From Owenweeksia sp963758205 (GTDB taxonomy: Bacteria; Bacteroidota; Bacteroidia; Flavobacteriales; Schleiferiaceae), in assembly GCA_963758205.1 (NCBI GenBank), contig CAVWUM010000005.1:270189-334188 (forward strand): a DNA stretch of 64,000 nucleotides, in the 5' to 3' direction. The translations under genes and the position numbers were made by a program. Of the stretch, positions 56,892 through 64,000 are shown piece by piece. Below the pieces are notes generated by a model. It ran no database searches, was not told the origin of the DNA, and saw only the letters and a program-made list of their open reading frames with translations. The number at the start of each line of letters is the position of its first letter. The stretch's first letter is position 1.

Positions 56892-56925
56892 CCCTGGAGA
56901 TGTTGCAGTCTTCAGGGTTTTTTTT
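56892..56925 (+). terminator. fabI terminator
   Basis: Stem CCCTGGAGA / TCTTCAGGG (one G-T wobble) with an 8-base loop and eight T (56918-56925). The T-run reaches the convergent kdsC stop. Confidence 0.85.
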
Positions 56926-57565
56926 ATAACAAATAATCCTCAATCAACTCCCTTACACAACCTTCACCGCCTTTTAGGCTAAGTACCACTTCGGCCGTTT
57001 GCTTTACAGCAGATACGGCATCTGCAGGGCAGAAGGAGGCTCCAACTTTTTCCAGAATAGGAATATCCGTTACGTCATCTCCTATATAGGCAATGTTCTC
57101 AAAGTTCAGTTTAAGGCGATCCAGCCAGCCCTGTAGAATTTCAAGTTTGGGATGTTTTCCAACATATACGTGCTCCACGCCCAGCATTTCAGCGCGCTTT
57201 TCCACCAATCCCGTGCTTACACCGGCACTGATTATTCCGGTTAGTTTTCCCTGGTGTCTGAACAACTTAATTCCCTGGCCGTCCTTGGCATTAAAGCGCT
57301 TTATTTCGTCCCCATTTTTACTGAAAATCATGGCTCCATCCGTAAGAACTCCATCGCAGTCCATAACCAACATTCTAATATCACGACTGCGGATGGCTTC
57401 TCGTGTAGCCAGGTCTTTAAGCAAAAGGTGTTCAATTGGAATAGATGTTTCCTCGGCAACCTGCATTAAGCCTTCCAGTTCACTTTTAGTGGTAGGTATG
57501 TTTTGGATGAGGCCTTTGGCCAGCAGGTAATCCAGGTTTTCTCTGAATTGATTGATATCAGTCAT
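56924..57565 (-). CDS. kdsC: KdsC-type Kdo-8-phosphate phosphatase (HAD family)
   Basis: A 213-residue HAD-IIIA phosphatase that turns Kdo-8-phosphate into Kdo for lipopolysaccharide. The nucleophile motif is MDCDGVLTDG (about 68-77), Ser/Thr motif ISAG, and Mg-binding GDDVTD. The N-terminal about 60 residues (FRENLDYLLAKGLIQ ... TREAIRSR) are extra relative to the usual 170-190-residue enzyme. They may be a Bacteroidota-specific helical domain. Its start overlaps the kdsA stop by 8 bases, so it is coupled to the enzyme one step earlier. Confidence 0.88.
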   Translation of the reverse strand: MTDINQFRENLDYLLAKGLIQNIPTTKSELEGLMQVAEETSIPIEHLLLKDLATREAIRSRDIRMLVMDCDGVLTDGAMIFSKNGDEIKRFNAKDGQGIKLFRHQGKLTGIISAGVSTGLVEKRAEMLGVEHVYVGKHPKLEILQGWLDRLKLNFENIAYIGDDVTDIPILEKVGASFCPADAVSAVKQTAEVVLSLKGGEGCVRELIEDYLL

Positions 57566-58335
57566 TTAGCGCCTTTCTTATTTTCATGGTTTTCTCAAGT
57601 ATCGGGCGGAGCTTATCAAGCTGTAGCATGGTGTGAGGGTCGCTTTTCGCTGATTTAGGATCGGGATGGGTTTCAATAAAAAAACCATCGGCACCCGTAG
57701 CCGCAGCGGATAGGGCAATCGTTTCAATTAGTGTAGGATCACCACCGGTTACGCCTTCTGTTTTATTGGGTTTTTGTACCGAGTGGGTGCAATCCATTAT
57801 CACGGGTACACCGTGGGCTTTTAAGCGGTATATCGAGGTAGCATCTACCACTAAATCAGAGTAGCCAAAGGTTACACCACGCTCGCATACCCACACATTT
57901 TTATTGCCGGTGCTTCTGAACCTTTTCTACCGGAAACTGCATAGCTTCAGGTGATAGAAACTGGCCCTTCTTGATATTAATGCCTTTTCCGGTCTCCCCG
58001 GCTGCAATCAGCAATTCGGTTTGGCGGCACAAAAAAGCCGGAATCTGGATATGATCGACATATTGGGCCACAGTAGCTGCCTCATGGCTCTCATGGATAT
58101 CGGTTATGGTTTCAACTCCTAGCTCTTCACCAACTTCTTTCAAAATTTGCAGCGCCTTTTCGTCACCAATTCCTGTAAAGCTATCCAGCCGTGAGCGGTT
58201 GGCCTTTCGGTAACTGCCTTTAAATATATAGTGGATGTTCAGCTCATCGCAAATGGCTTTAACGGTTTTGCCAATGTGCAAAGCAGTTTCTTTATCTTCA
58301 ATGGCGCAGGGGCCGGCTATTAATGTGAATTTCAT
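57558..58335 (-). CDS. kdsA: Kdo-8-phosphate synthase KdsA, frameshifted
   Basis: Condenses phosphoenolpyruvate and arabinose-5-phosphate to Kdo-8-phosphate. The first frame (58335-57901) has LIAGPCAIEDKE, FKGSYRKANRS, LDSFTGIGDEKAL, TDIHE and QIPAFLCRQTELL, INIKKGQFLSP. It then stops after FPVEKVQKHRQ. The second half (57896-57558) continues NVWVCERGVTFGY, MDCTHSVQKP and FIETHPDP. Deleting one A (on the minus strand, at 57914-57915) joins them as VQSTGNKNVWV, giving about 258 residues. As Kdo is normally essential, this looks like an indel error. The start overlaps the stop of the DUF1016 gene by 4 bases. Confidence 0.9.
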
Positions 58336-59438
58336 CGCAATTCTTTTAATTCTGATTCCATGTATTTCTGAAGTTCTTTAACACTAGGTAGTTTTATAAG
58401 GTATTGTTGCACAAACAGATTTTCGTCCATTCCGGCCGTAGCATATTTTACAAGTGCGTTATCCTTTTCAGCTACCAACAGTATTCCAACAGGAGGATTA
58501 TCGTCCATCTCACTGACCTTATCTTTAAAATAATTTAGATAAGTATTAAGCTGTCCGATATCACCATGCTCAAAGGTTCCCAGTTTGAGTTCCAAAAGTA
58601 CATGGCATTTTAATATGCGGTGATAGAATAGGAGGTCGATAAAATAATAGCTCTCTCCAATTAATATTCGCTTCTGTCTGGCTTCAAAGCAAAAGCCGTT
58701 ACCAAGCTCAATAATAAATTGTTGAAGATGATTTAGAAGAGCCGTCTCCAGATCTGATTCCTCCAATAATTCAACGGTTTCTAAACCTAAAAACTCCAGG
58801 GTATAGATGTTTTTAATAATATCCTCGGGAGACTTAGGCGAAGTTTTTCTCCTTACAAGCTCAGTTAGTTGTTTGGGATCAGACGAAAGTCCGGCTCGCT
58901 CATAATATTGGCTATTGATTTGTCGCTTTAATTCGCGTACACTCCAGGTTCCTTTTACACATTCCAATTCATAGAAAGAGCGTTTTAACGGATCCCCAAT
59001 TTTTATTAATTCTATAAGATGGGTGTAGGATAGGTGTGTAATGAGCTTTACGGGTGGAATATTTAATCGCTCTTCAATTTTGATTGTATTTGTAGAGTTT
59101 AATTTTTGGGTCAGCGACCCAAAGATTCTATCAGGAATAAGTTCAGCGAAATTTTGTGTCAGTGCCCCAAGAATTTGTGGATAGCATTGATAAAACTGTC
59201 TGCATCTGGAAAGCTCAGGGGCTGAAAGTCCTTTGATCTTTAATTCTGAAGACAACTTTTGAAGCACCTGCTCACCATATCGAGCCCTGTCTTCGCCCTG
59301 CTGCTCAAACTCTAGTATATAGAAGCCAATTAACCAATTTCTTATAGTGAGAGCCCGATTTACTGAACTAACAGCCTTTTTATATAAATGACTGTGAAGC
59401 TCTTTAATACTGATTTTAAGATGATTAAAGTTTTTCAT
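58332..59438 (-). CDS. DUF1016/YhcG family PD-(D/E)XK nuclease
   Basis: A 368-residue protein of the YhcG family. The N-terminal DUF1016 helical domain (about 1-170; QQGEDRARYGEQVLQKLS, LSAPELSRCRQFYQCYP) is a putative specificity or DNA-binding module. The C-terminal nuclease has Asp268 (YYFIDLLFYH), Glu283-x-Lys285 (HVLLELKLG) and Gln296 (GQLNTYLNYF). Such nucleases are often found in defence islands and near restriction systems. It lies between hipA (92-base gap) and kdsA (4-base overlap), an odd position. Active-site residues look intact. Confidence 0.88.
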   Translation of the reverse strand: MKNFNHLKISIKELHSHLYKKAVSSVNRALTIRNWLIGFYILEFEQQGEDRARYGEQVLQKLSSELKIKGLSAPELSRCRQFYQCYPQILGALTQNFAELIPDRIFGSLTQKLNSTNTIKIEERLNIPPVKLITHLSYTHLIELIKIGDPLKRSFYELECVKGTWSVRELKRQINSQYYERAGLSSDPKQLTELVRRKTSPKSPEDIIKNIYTLEFLGLETVELLEESDLETALLNHLQQFIIELGNGFCFEARQKRILIGESYYFIDLLFYHRILKCHVLLELKLGTFEHGDIGQLNTYLNYFKDKVSEMDDNPPVGILLVAEKDNALVKYATAGMDENLFVQQYLIKLPSVKELQKYMESELKELR

Positions 59439-59530
59439 TAACTATAGAAAGGCAATCTTTGGCGTTCGCTTGCTGCGACATTAAAGTGTGTACTTGATCC
59501 TTACAAAGGAATAAATCTCTCAATAATCAT

Positions 59531-60847
59531 TTAGACCATGAAGCGATATGCTACCAAATTATCATTAATACGGTTTTTCAATCTTTCAGATACTTTTACC
59601 CGCTCAGCATAATCCATCCAGTTAGAAACAACTTCCCAGATTTCATCTATTACCTTTTCTCCTTTTTTAATGCTATTGGCTTTGGCGATGGTCATTAAAT
59701 CCGCTTTGGTAAAATCTATGTGCTTTCCGTTAATGCTCAGCGTTTGCTGGTTTACCCACACATTGGTAGGGTCATATGAATAGCACACATCATAAGCGGG
59801 AGCCAGTTGCCACCTACCATCCTGCTTTAGCATAAAGGAGAAATTTTTGGTGTGGTCATCACAATTAGTAGCCATTACATTAAATACCATTCTTCTGAAC
59901 ATCTGTTCCGCTTCAGGGTAGGTTAATCTAAGCATCCGCATAGTTTGAAATAACTGCTCGTAGCTATAGCTGTACAAGTGGTTGTAGTCAAAATGCTGAA
60001 GGCCACAAAAGGTTTGCACATGATGTTTGATGTCGTTTCCCTCCCGGTCATAGCGCTTAGTCATAAAGTGGGCGCGGCCATTTTCCTCCAGCAAATCGCA
60101 TTCCATCATTTCTATTCCGCAGTCTACAGCCATCAGGTGGTAAGCATATTCCACGCGGCCGTAGCCCAGGCTTTCGCCAAACTGGGCATCACTTACGCCA
60201 TCCAGTTTTAGCAACCAATGTTCAAACCCTTTGGGAGCAATGGTTTGCCCGGAGCGAACCTCGCCCGTTTTTTTGTTGTAAGCTATTACAGCTTTAGGCC
60301 TGGCACCACCGGCCGAGGTTCCTATCTTCAGTATTTCCGTCATGGCTTTTTGCTCATCCTTTTGCAGGTTTACATCAAAGCCTTCACGCTCAGCCAGCAT
60401 TTTTTGAGCAACATCCACCAACGTTTTCATTTCAACCGAAAAGGTTTGTTTACTGGGCTGTAATTGGTTCGGTTCAAACTCCAGCGCACCCATGCCTCTG
60501 GCACCAATAAAGCACAGTTGCTCCACAGGGTTCATGCTGTGTGGCGGACGGCCATTTTGTGCCAGCCAGATATTAATGAGCCGGTTTCCATATTTATCAG
60601 GTAGCGAATCCTCTAAAAGTCCAGGAAGGCCTTTGAAAGTGGCAACCTCTTCATCCTTGGCTTTTCGTAATTCAGGGAAACTGTAAATGCGGCTCCCGTT
60701 ACTAATGGGCATTTTGATAGGAGAGAGGTCGTATCCATTTTTTGTAAATGAATCGGCATATTGAAATACCGCCAGCTCCCTTGTAGGATCCCAACGCACA
60801 GCCCCGGCCAATTGCCCCCATATTTTTACTTCAGCTACATCTACCAT
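59531..60847 (-). CDS. hipA: HipA-type serine/threonine kinase toxin
   Basis: A 438-residue HipA kinase. N-terminal subdomain WGQLAGAVRWDP, phosphate-loop-like GTSAGGARPK (176-185), which in HipA carries the autophosphorylated serine, catalytic NCDDHTKNF (328-336; Asp330) and metal-binding AYDV (Asp353). E. coli HipA phosphorylates glutamyl-tRNA synthetase and causes persistence; the target here is unknown. It overlaps hipB by 7 bases. Full length, with intact motifs. Confidence 0.93.
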   Translation of the reverse strand: MVDVAEVKIWGQLAGAVRWDPTRELAVFQYADSFTKNGYDLSPIKMPISNGSRIYSFPELRKAKDEEVATFKGLPGLLEDSLPDKYGNRLINIWLAQNGRPPHSMNPVEQLCFIGARGMGALEFEPNQLQPSKQTFSVEMKTLVDVAQKMLAEREGFDVNLQKDEQKAMTEILKIGTSAGGARPKAVIAYNKKTGEVRSGQTIAPKGFEHWLLKLDGVSDAQFGESLGYGRVEYAYHLMAVDCGIEMMECDLLEENGRAHFMTKRYDREGNDIKHHVQTFCGLQHFDYNHLYSYSYEQLFQTMRMLRLTYPEAEQMFRRMVFNVMATNCDDHTKNFSFMLKQDGRWQLAPAYDVCYSYDPTNVWVNQQTLSINGKHIDFTKADLMTIAKANSIKKGEKVIDEIWEVVSNWMDYAERVKVSERLKNRINDNLVAYRFMV

Positions 60848-61191
60848 CCCAGGTCGTCATTAGGGGTTTCATTGCTTTTGCCACTGGCGCGCTGCCTCTT
60901 GTTCTTTTGCAGTTTGGCGTACTCAATGGGGCTTATCTCCTCGCTTACGCTGAAGACATCCATAATGTGAAGTAAATCCAATACCCTTAGTACTTTCAGC
61001 AGATTACTCAAAACAGTTTTTTCACCCCGCTCCATCAGGCTGAGGGTAGAGCGGCTTATGCCCGCAGCATCTGCCACCTCGCTTTGCGACTTGTTTTGAT
61101 TAAGACGATGATGCTGAATAAACTTACCAATCGCTTCCAGTAAAGCGGCATCACTCATGGAAGGCCATTCATTGAATGATGTATCACTCAT
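60841..61191 (-). CDS. hipB: HipB-type antitoxin, XRE/Cro repressor
   Basis: A 116-residue antitoxin with an XRE/Cro helix-turn-helix (about 20-75; QNKSQSEVADAAGISRSTLSLME). The charged tail (KNKRQRASGKSNETPNDDLGW) ends with the tryptophan seen in several HipB proteins that lock HipA. It should repress hipBA by binding the palindromes upstream, one of which overlaps a -7 promoter box. The ATG at 61191 fits the family. Confidence 0.9.
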   Translation of the reverse strand: MSDTSFNEWPSMSDAALLEAIGKFIQHHRLNQNKSQSEVADAAGISRSTLSLMERGEKTVLSNLLKVLRVLDLLHIMDVFSVSEEISPIEYAKLQKNKRQRASGKSNETPNDDLGW

Positions 61192-61213
61192 AATACTGTA
61201 TTTATACGCTTAA

Positions 61214-61327
61214 TGAATGATTAAGCATTCAAAGGTAAGAATAAAAATAGAGGAATTGATACGTGTGAATGAAATATCAGTCAAAAATGGCTTTAAACCA
61301 GCTTATTGAATGATAAATCATTCAATA
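61214..61327. promoter_or_regulatory. hipBA operator region
   Basis: Two inverted repeats on related half-sites. TGAATG-N6-CATTCA is at 61214-61231. An 11-bp-arm palindrome TATTGAATGAT-AA-ATCATTCAATA is at 61304-61327. The first overlaps a perfect minus-strand -7 box TACCTTTG (61237-61230). The shared core is TGAATG/CATTCA. They are the likely HipB binding sites. Confidence 0.75.
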
Positions 61328-61378
61328 TGAATCAGGTGATAATGAAACTAATTACTTATTGGCAAAGAAGAGAAAAAC

Positions 61379-61549
61379 TTAACCATTAAAATAAACACTT
61401 AGTACAACACACAATGCAGCTACTATCACCAGGACAATAAAAGAAATCAAGCAGCTCTTAAGCTCAGGTTTAGGAATTCTGTTTCTGAAATTTCCGGTAT
61501 CACCATAATGGGTGCTGGGCTCAAAAAAGTGAACTTGATGGTATTTCAT
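61379..61549 (-). CDS. Small membrane protein, 56 residues
   Basis: An open frame with ATG at 61549 and stop at 61379: a polar start (KYHQVHFFEPSTHYGD), a basic middle (RNRIPKPELKS) and one transmembrane helix (SFIVLVIVAALCVVLSVYF) with an Asn-Gly end. It begins 7 bases after the kdsD stop on the same strand, so it should be co-transcribed. No family is recognised. The call rests on spacing, the clean helix and lack of any other feature here. Confidence 0.55.
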   Translation of the reverse strand: MKYHQVHFFEPSTHYGDTGNFRNRIPKPELKSCLISFIVLVIVAALCVVLSVYFNG

Positions 61550-61556
61550 GTCAATT

Positions 61557-62156
61557 TCACTTCAACCGTGCCTTATCTCCCAAATACCCGCTATGATGCC
61601 TTTTGGAATACTCTTCTTTAGTGAAGTTGATTTTCTCCATCATCAGTACCACAAGTATATCACCAACCACAGTCATTACGGTGGTGGAGGTAGTAGGGGT
61701 AAGGCCTAGTGGACAAACCTCTTTTGGGTTTCCAGTACTTAACACCACATCACTGAATTTGGCCAACTCACCCTCGGGATTACCGGTGAGGCCAATGATT
61801 TTAATATTGGGATGCATGCGTTTTACCAAAAACTCCATCTCTATAATCTCACGGGTTTTACCCGAGTTTGAAATCATAAACATTACGTCATTGGATTGTA
61901 CTACGCCAAGATCGCCATGCTGTGCCTCACTGGGGTGCAGAAATATAGCCGGGGTACCGGTAGAACTAAGCGTAGTGGCAATGTTTACACCTATCTGGCC
62001 CGCTTTACCCATGCCGCTTACTACTACTTTTCCATTTTTTTGATGCACCTGTTCGTAAATCAAAGCAATGGCGCCATCAATTATTCCGTCAACAGGTATG
62101 CTCTGTATCGCCTCAATTTCTTTGGCAATAATGTCTTTAATCTTGGTTGTAATCAT
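61557..62156 (-). CDS. kdsD: Arabinose-5-phosphate isomerase, SIS domain only
   Basis: A 199-residue KpsF/GutQ/KdsD sugar isomerase that makes D-arabinose-5-phosphate for Kdo synthesis. The SIS domain has VVVSGMGKAGQIGVNIATTLSSTGT, FLHPSEAQHGDLG and MFMISNSGKTREI; the His of PSEAQHGD is the typical catalytic residue. It lacks the two CBS domains of the 320-residue E. coli enzyme, as known from a Bacteroides SIS-only isomerase. I choose the ATG at 62156; the longer frame from 62222 translates TGTACA repeats. It follows lolD and precedes a small ORF, with kdsA further down. Confidence 0.88.
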   Translation of the reverse strand: MITTKIKDIIAKEIEAIQSIPVDGIIDGAIALIYEQVHQKNGKVVVSGMGKAGQIGVNIATTLSSTGTPAIFLHPSEAQHGDLGVVQSNDVMFMISNSGKTREIIEMEFLVKRMHPNIKIIGLTGNPEGELAKFSDVVLSTGNPKEVCPLGLTPTTSTTVMTVVGDILVVLMMEKINFTKEEYSKRHHSGYLGDKARLK

Positions 62157-62218
62157 AGGGCAAATGTAAATATTGTATGGTGTAGGTTGTACAATGTACA
62201 TTGCACGGTGTACATCCA

Positions 62219-62869
62219 TCAAACCAGCAACCCATCCACCATTTTCATTCTTCTATCAGCCAGGTTGGCCAGCTCGGGGTTGTGGGTAATTACTATAAAT
62301 GTGTTTTTAAACTCATCTCTCAACTGAAAAAACAGGCGATGCAGTTCTTCAGCGTTTTTAGAATCCAGGTTGCCAGTGGGCTCATCAGCCATTATTACTG
62401 ATGGATTATTGATAAGCGCCCTGGCCACGGCAACGCGTTGTTGCTCGCCACCACTCATTTCAGAGGGCTTGTGTGTGATGCGGTCTTTCAATCCTAAAAA
62501 ATCAAGCAGTTCGGTGGCACGGGTTTCCACCTCGCTTCGCTTTTTCTTACCAATAAACCCTGGGATGCACACATTTTCAAGTGCGGTAAACTCCGGTAAC
62601 AGATGATGGAATTGAAATACAAAGCCAATATTTTCATTACGGAAGCGCGCCAGCTTTTTCTGCGAAAGCATAAAAACTGACTCGCCATTTAGCTCAAGGG
62701 TACCGGAATCAGGCTTTTCAAGGGTTCCTAAAATCTGCAGGAAAGTAGTTTTACCAGCACCTGAATCACCCATAATAGAAACGATTTCGCCCTTGGCGGC
62801 TTCAAAGTCAACGCCTTTGAGTACTTGTAGCGAACCGTACGCTTTGGTGATTTTTTGGGCTTTAATCAT
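62219..62869 (-). CDS. lolD: LolD-like lipoprotein-release ABC ATPase
   Basis: About 216 residues: ATP-binding subunit of the LolCDE type that lifts lipoproteins from the inner membrane. Walker A GDSGAGKTTF, Q-loop VFQFHHLLPEF, signature MSGGEQQRV, Walker B VIMADEPTGNLD and H-loop ITHNPEL are all present. The QFHHLLPEFTALENV run is characteristic of LolD. The start is the ATG at 62869 (MIKAQKI); the open frame goes on to 62932. No LolC/E permease gene is adjacent. Confidence 0.88.
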   Translation of the reverse strand: MIKAQKITKAYGSLQVLKGVDFEAAKGEIVSIMGDSGAGKTTFLQILGTLEKPDSGTLELNGESVFMLSQKKLARFRNENIGFVFQFHHLLPEFTALENVCIPGFIGKKKRSEVETRATELLDFLGLKDRITHKPSEMSGGEQQRVAVARALINNPSVIMADEPTGNLDSKNAEELHRLFFQLRDEFKNTFIVITHNPELANLADRRMKMVDGLLV

Positions 62870-62889
62870 CAGGATAAAAATTGAAGTGC

Positions 62890-62916
62890 CAAACCTATCA
62901 AAATTATAGCTGCCAA
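62890..62916 (-). promoter_or_regulatory. Candidate lolD promoter
   Basis: Minus-strand TTG (62916-62914), 16 bases, TAGGTTTG (62897-62890), a perfect -7 box with a slightly short spacer. A second perfect -7 box, TAATTTTG, lies at 62906-62899. The lolD ATG is 20 bases beyond the first box. Confidence 0.5.
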
Positions 62917-63023
62917 TGGCAAGTTTACCCATGGCTGATAAAACCTTCTGAAAATTTTCCCTAAACCAATGTTACCTCTATTTTTGCGCCACTTTAACAA
63001 GTAACATCAAACACCGAAAATAG

Positions 63024-64000
63024 ATGAACCTACACGAATATCAGGGAAAAGAAATTTTAGCCTCTTATGGAGTAAACATCCAAAGGGGTATTGTGGCAAA
63101 CACTCCGGAAGAAGCTGTGGAGGCAGCTAAAAAACTGAATGCCGACACCGGCACCAACTGGTGGGTGGTAAAGGCGCAGGTACATGCCGGTGGCCGTGGT
63201 AAAGGTGGCGGTGTAAAACTTGCCAAGTCATTAGATGATGTAAAGCAGTTATCATCAGATATTATCGGAATGCAGCTGGTAACCCCACAAACCTCTAAAG
63301 AAGGAAAAAAGGTAAACCAGGTGCTTATTGCTGAGGATGTTTACTATCCGGGCGAAAGCGAAACTTCTGAAATTTATATGTCTGTATTGCTAAACCGTGC
63401 TACAGGCCGTAATATGGTGGTGTACTCTACCGAGGGTGGTATGGATATCGAAAAAGTGGCAGAGGAAACTCCAGACCTGATCTTTAATGAAGAAATTGAT
63501 CCTAAAGTAGGATTACAGGGTTTCCAGGCACGTAAAATTGCCTTTAACCTTGGCCTTAGCGGCAATGCCTTTAAGGAGATGACAAAATTTGTTACCGCTC
63601 TGTACAAGGCGTATGATGGTATTGATGCCTCACTTTTTGAAATCAACCCTGTGTTGAAGACATCTGATGATAAAATACTGGCTGTTGATGCCAAGGTTAC
63701 CCTTGATGACAACGGACTTTTCCGCCATAAGGATTATGCTGAAATGCGTGATAAGCGCGAGGAGGATCCCATTGATGTAGAGGCAGGTGAGGCAGGACTG
63801 AACTTCGTTAACCTTGATGGTAACGTAGGCTGTATGGTAAACGGTGCCGGATTGGCCATGGCTACCATGGATATTATTAAAATGGCCGGTGGTAACCCAG
63901 CTAACTTCCTTGATGTAGGTGGTACTGCTGATGCTGCCCGCGTTGAAAAGGCTTTCCGTATCATACTAAGAGATGATAAAGTAAAAGCCATTCTTGTGAA
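63024..64000 (+). CDS. sucC: Succinate-CoA ligase beta subunit, 5' part
   Basis: Starts at the ATG at 63024 and runs off the window. ADP-forming succinyl-CoA synthetase beta subunit of the citric acid cycle. It has the ATP-grasp N-terminus NLHEYQGKEILASYGV, VVKAQVHAGGRGKGGGVKLA (nucleotide-binding), the Mg-binding FEINPVLKT region and the start of the CoA-ligase domain (NGAGLAMATMDIIK, FLDVGGTAD). About 325 of the usual roughly 400 residues are seen. A TATTTTTG box lies at 62979-62986. Confidence 0.95.
   Translation, partial: MNLHEYQGKEILASYGVNIQRGIVANTPEEAVEAAKKLNADTGTNWWVVKAQVHAGGRGKGGGVKLAKSLDDVKQLSSDIIGMQLVTPQTSKEGKKVNQVLIAEDVYYPGESETSEIYMSVLLNRATGRNMVVYSTEGGMDIEKVAEETPDLIFNEEIDPKVGLQGFQARKIAFNLGLSGNAFKEMTKFVTALYKAYDGIDASLFEINPVLKTSDDKILAVDAKVTLDDNGLFRHKDYAEMRDKREEDPIDVEAGEAGLNFVNLDGNVGCMVNGAGLAMATMDIIKMAGGNPANFLDVGGTADAARVEKAFRIILRDDKVKAILV

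Noticed and set aside
62157..62222. Longer kdsD start at 62222
   Set aside because: The extra 22 residues translate a TGTACA-rich intergenic stretch and push the SIS family start away; the ATG at 62156 fits.

Overview
The window comes from a Bacteroidota genome, most likely order Flavobacteriales. Four things suggest this: many type IX secretion (T9SS) cargo proteins ending in type A or type B sorting domains; promoter elements of the Bacteroidota type (TTG, 16-20 bp, TAnnTTTG) in front of several genes; few Shine-Dalgarno sequences; and the mix of Bacteroidota-style families (SIS-only KdsD, THUMP-like methyltransferase, DUF4159, MAM/FnIII adhesins). The genus cannot be fixed from this sequence. 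There are no tRNA, rRNA, insertion-sequence or CRISPR features, and no gene-free stretch longer than 300 bases.

Layout. 1-833: end of a T9SS type B surface protein. 840-5996 (minus): cytochrome c maturation operon ccmB-ccmC-ccmD-ccmE-ccmF, with a PIN toxin/antitoxin pair wedged between ccmE and ccmF. 6189-8072: two small membrane proteins and a universal stress protein. 8169-10442 (minus): satD-DUF3307-ydeI(broken)-NTF2 operon preceded by a 28-bp-period palindrome array. 10591-12793 (minus): SPFH protein, lipoprotein, unknown. 12941-16888 (plus): DnaJ-domain membrane protein, hisS (frameshifted), hutH. 16941-22125 (minus): a large T9SS type B protein, a THUMP-like methyltransferase and a DUF4159 protein. 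22323-36918 (plus): two giant tandem paralogous adhesins built from alternating FnIII and MAM modules. 37001-41720: cold-shock protein, lplA, a barrel protein and two T9SS type A proteins. 41861-47226: divergent clpC and gyrA. 47316-54458: OmpA-like protein, T9SS protein, SLC13 permease, YihY, DUF1206, DUF4235, YebC, OsmC. 54727-56859: radical SAM protein and fabI. 56924-62869 (minus): Kdo/lipopolysaccharide cluster lolD-kdsD-small ORF, then hipB-hipA-DUF1016 nuclease, then kdsA-kdsC. 63024-end: start of sucC.

The genes that stand out are two toxin/defence-type modules embedded inside housekeeping operons (ccm and Kdo), and a SatD protein that looks like a nucleotide-cyclase-fold domain joined to a helix-turn-helix, with operator-like palindromes lying across its own promoter. 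Four genes (ydeI, hisS, the first adhesin and kdsA) are each broken by one frameshift. Because hisS and kdsA are normally essential, sequencing or assembly indels are the simplest explanation, so these genes should be read as probably intact in the organism.
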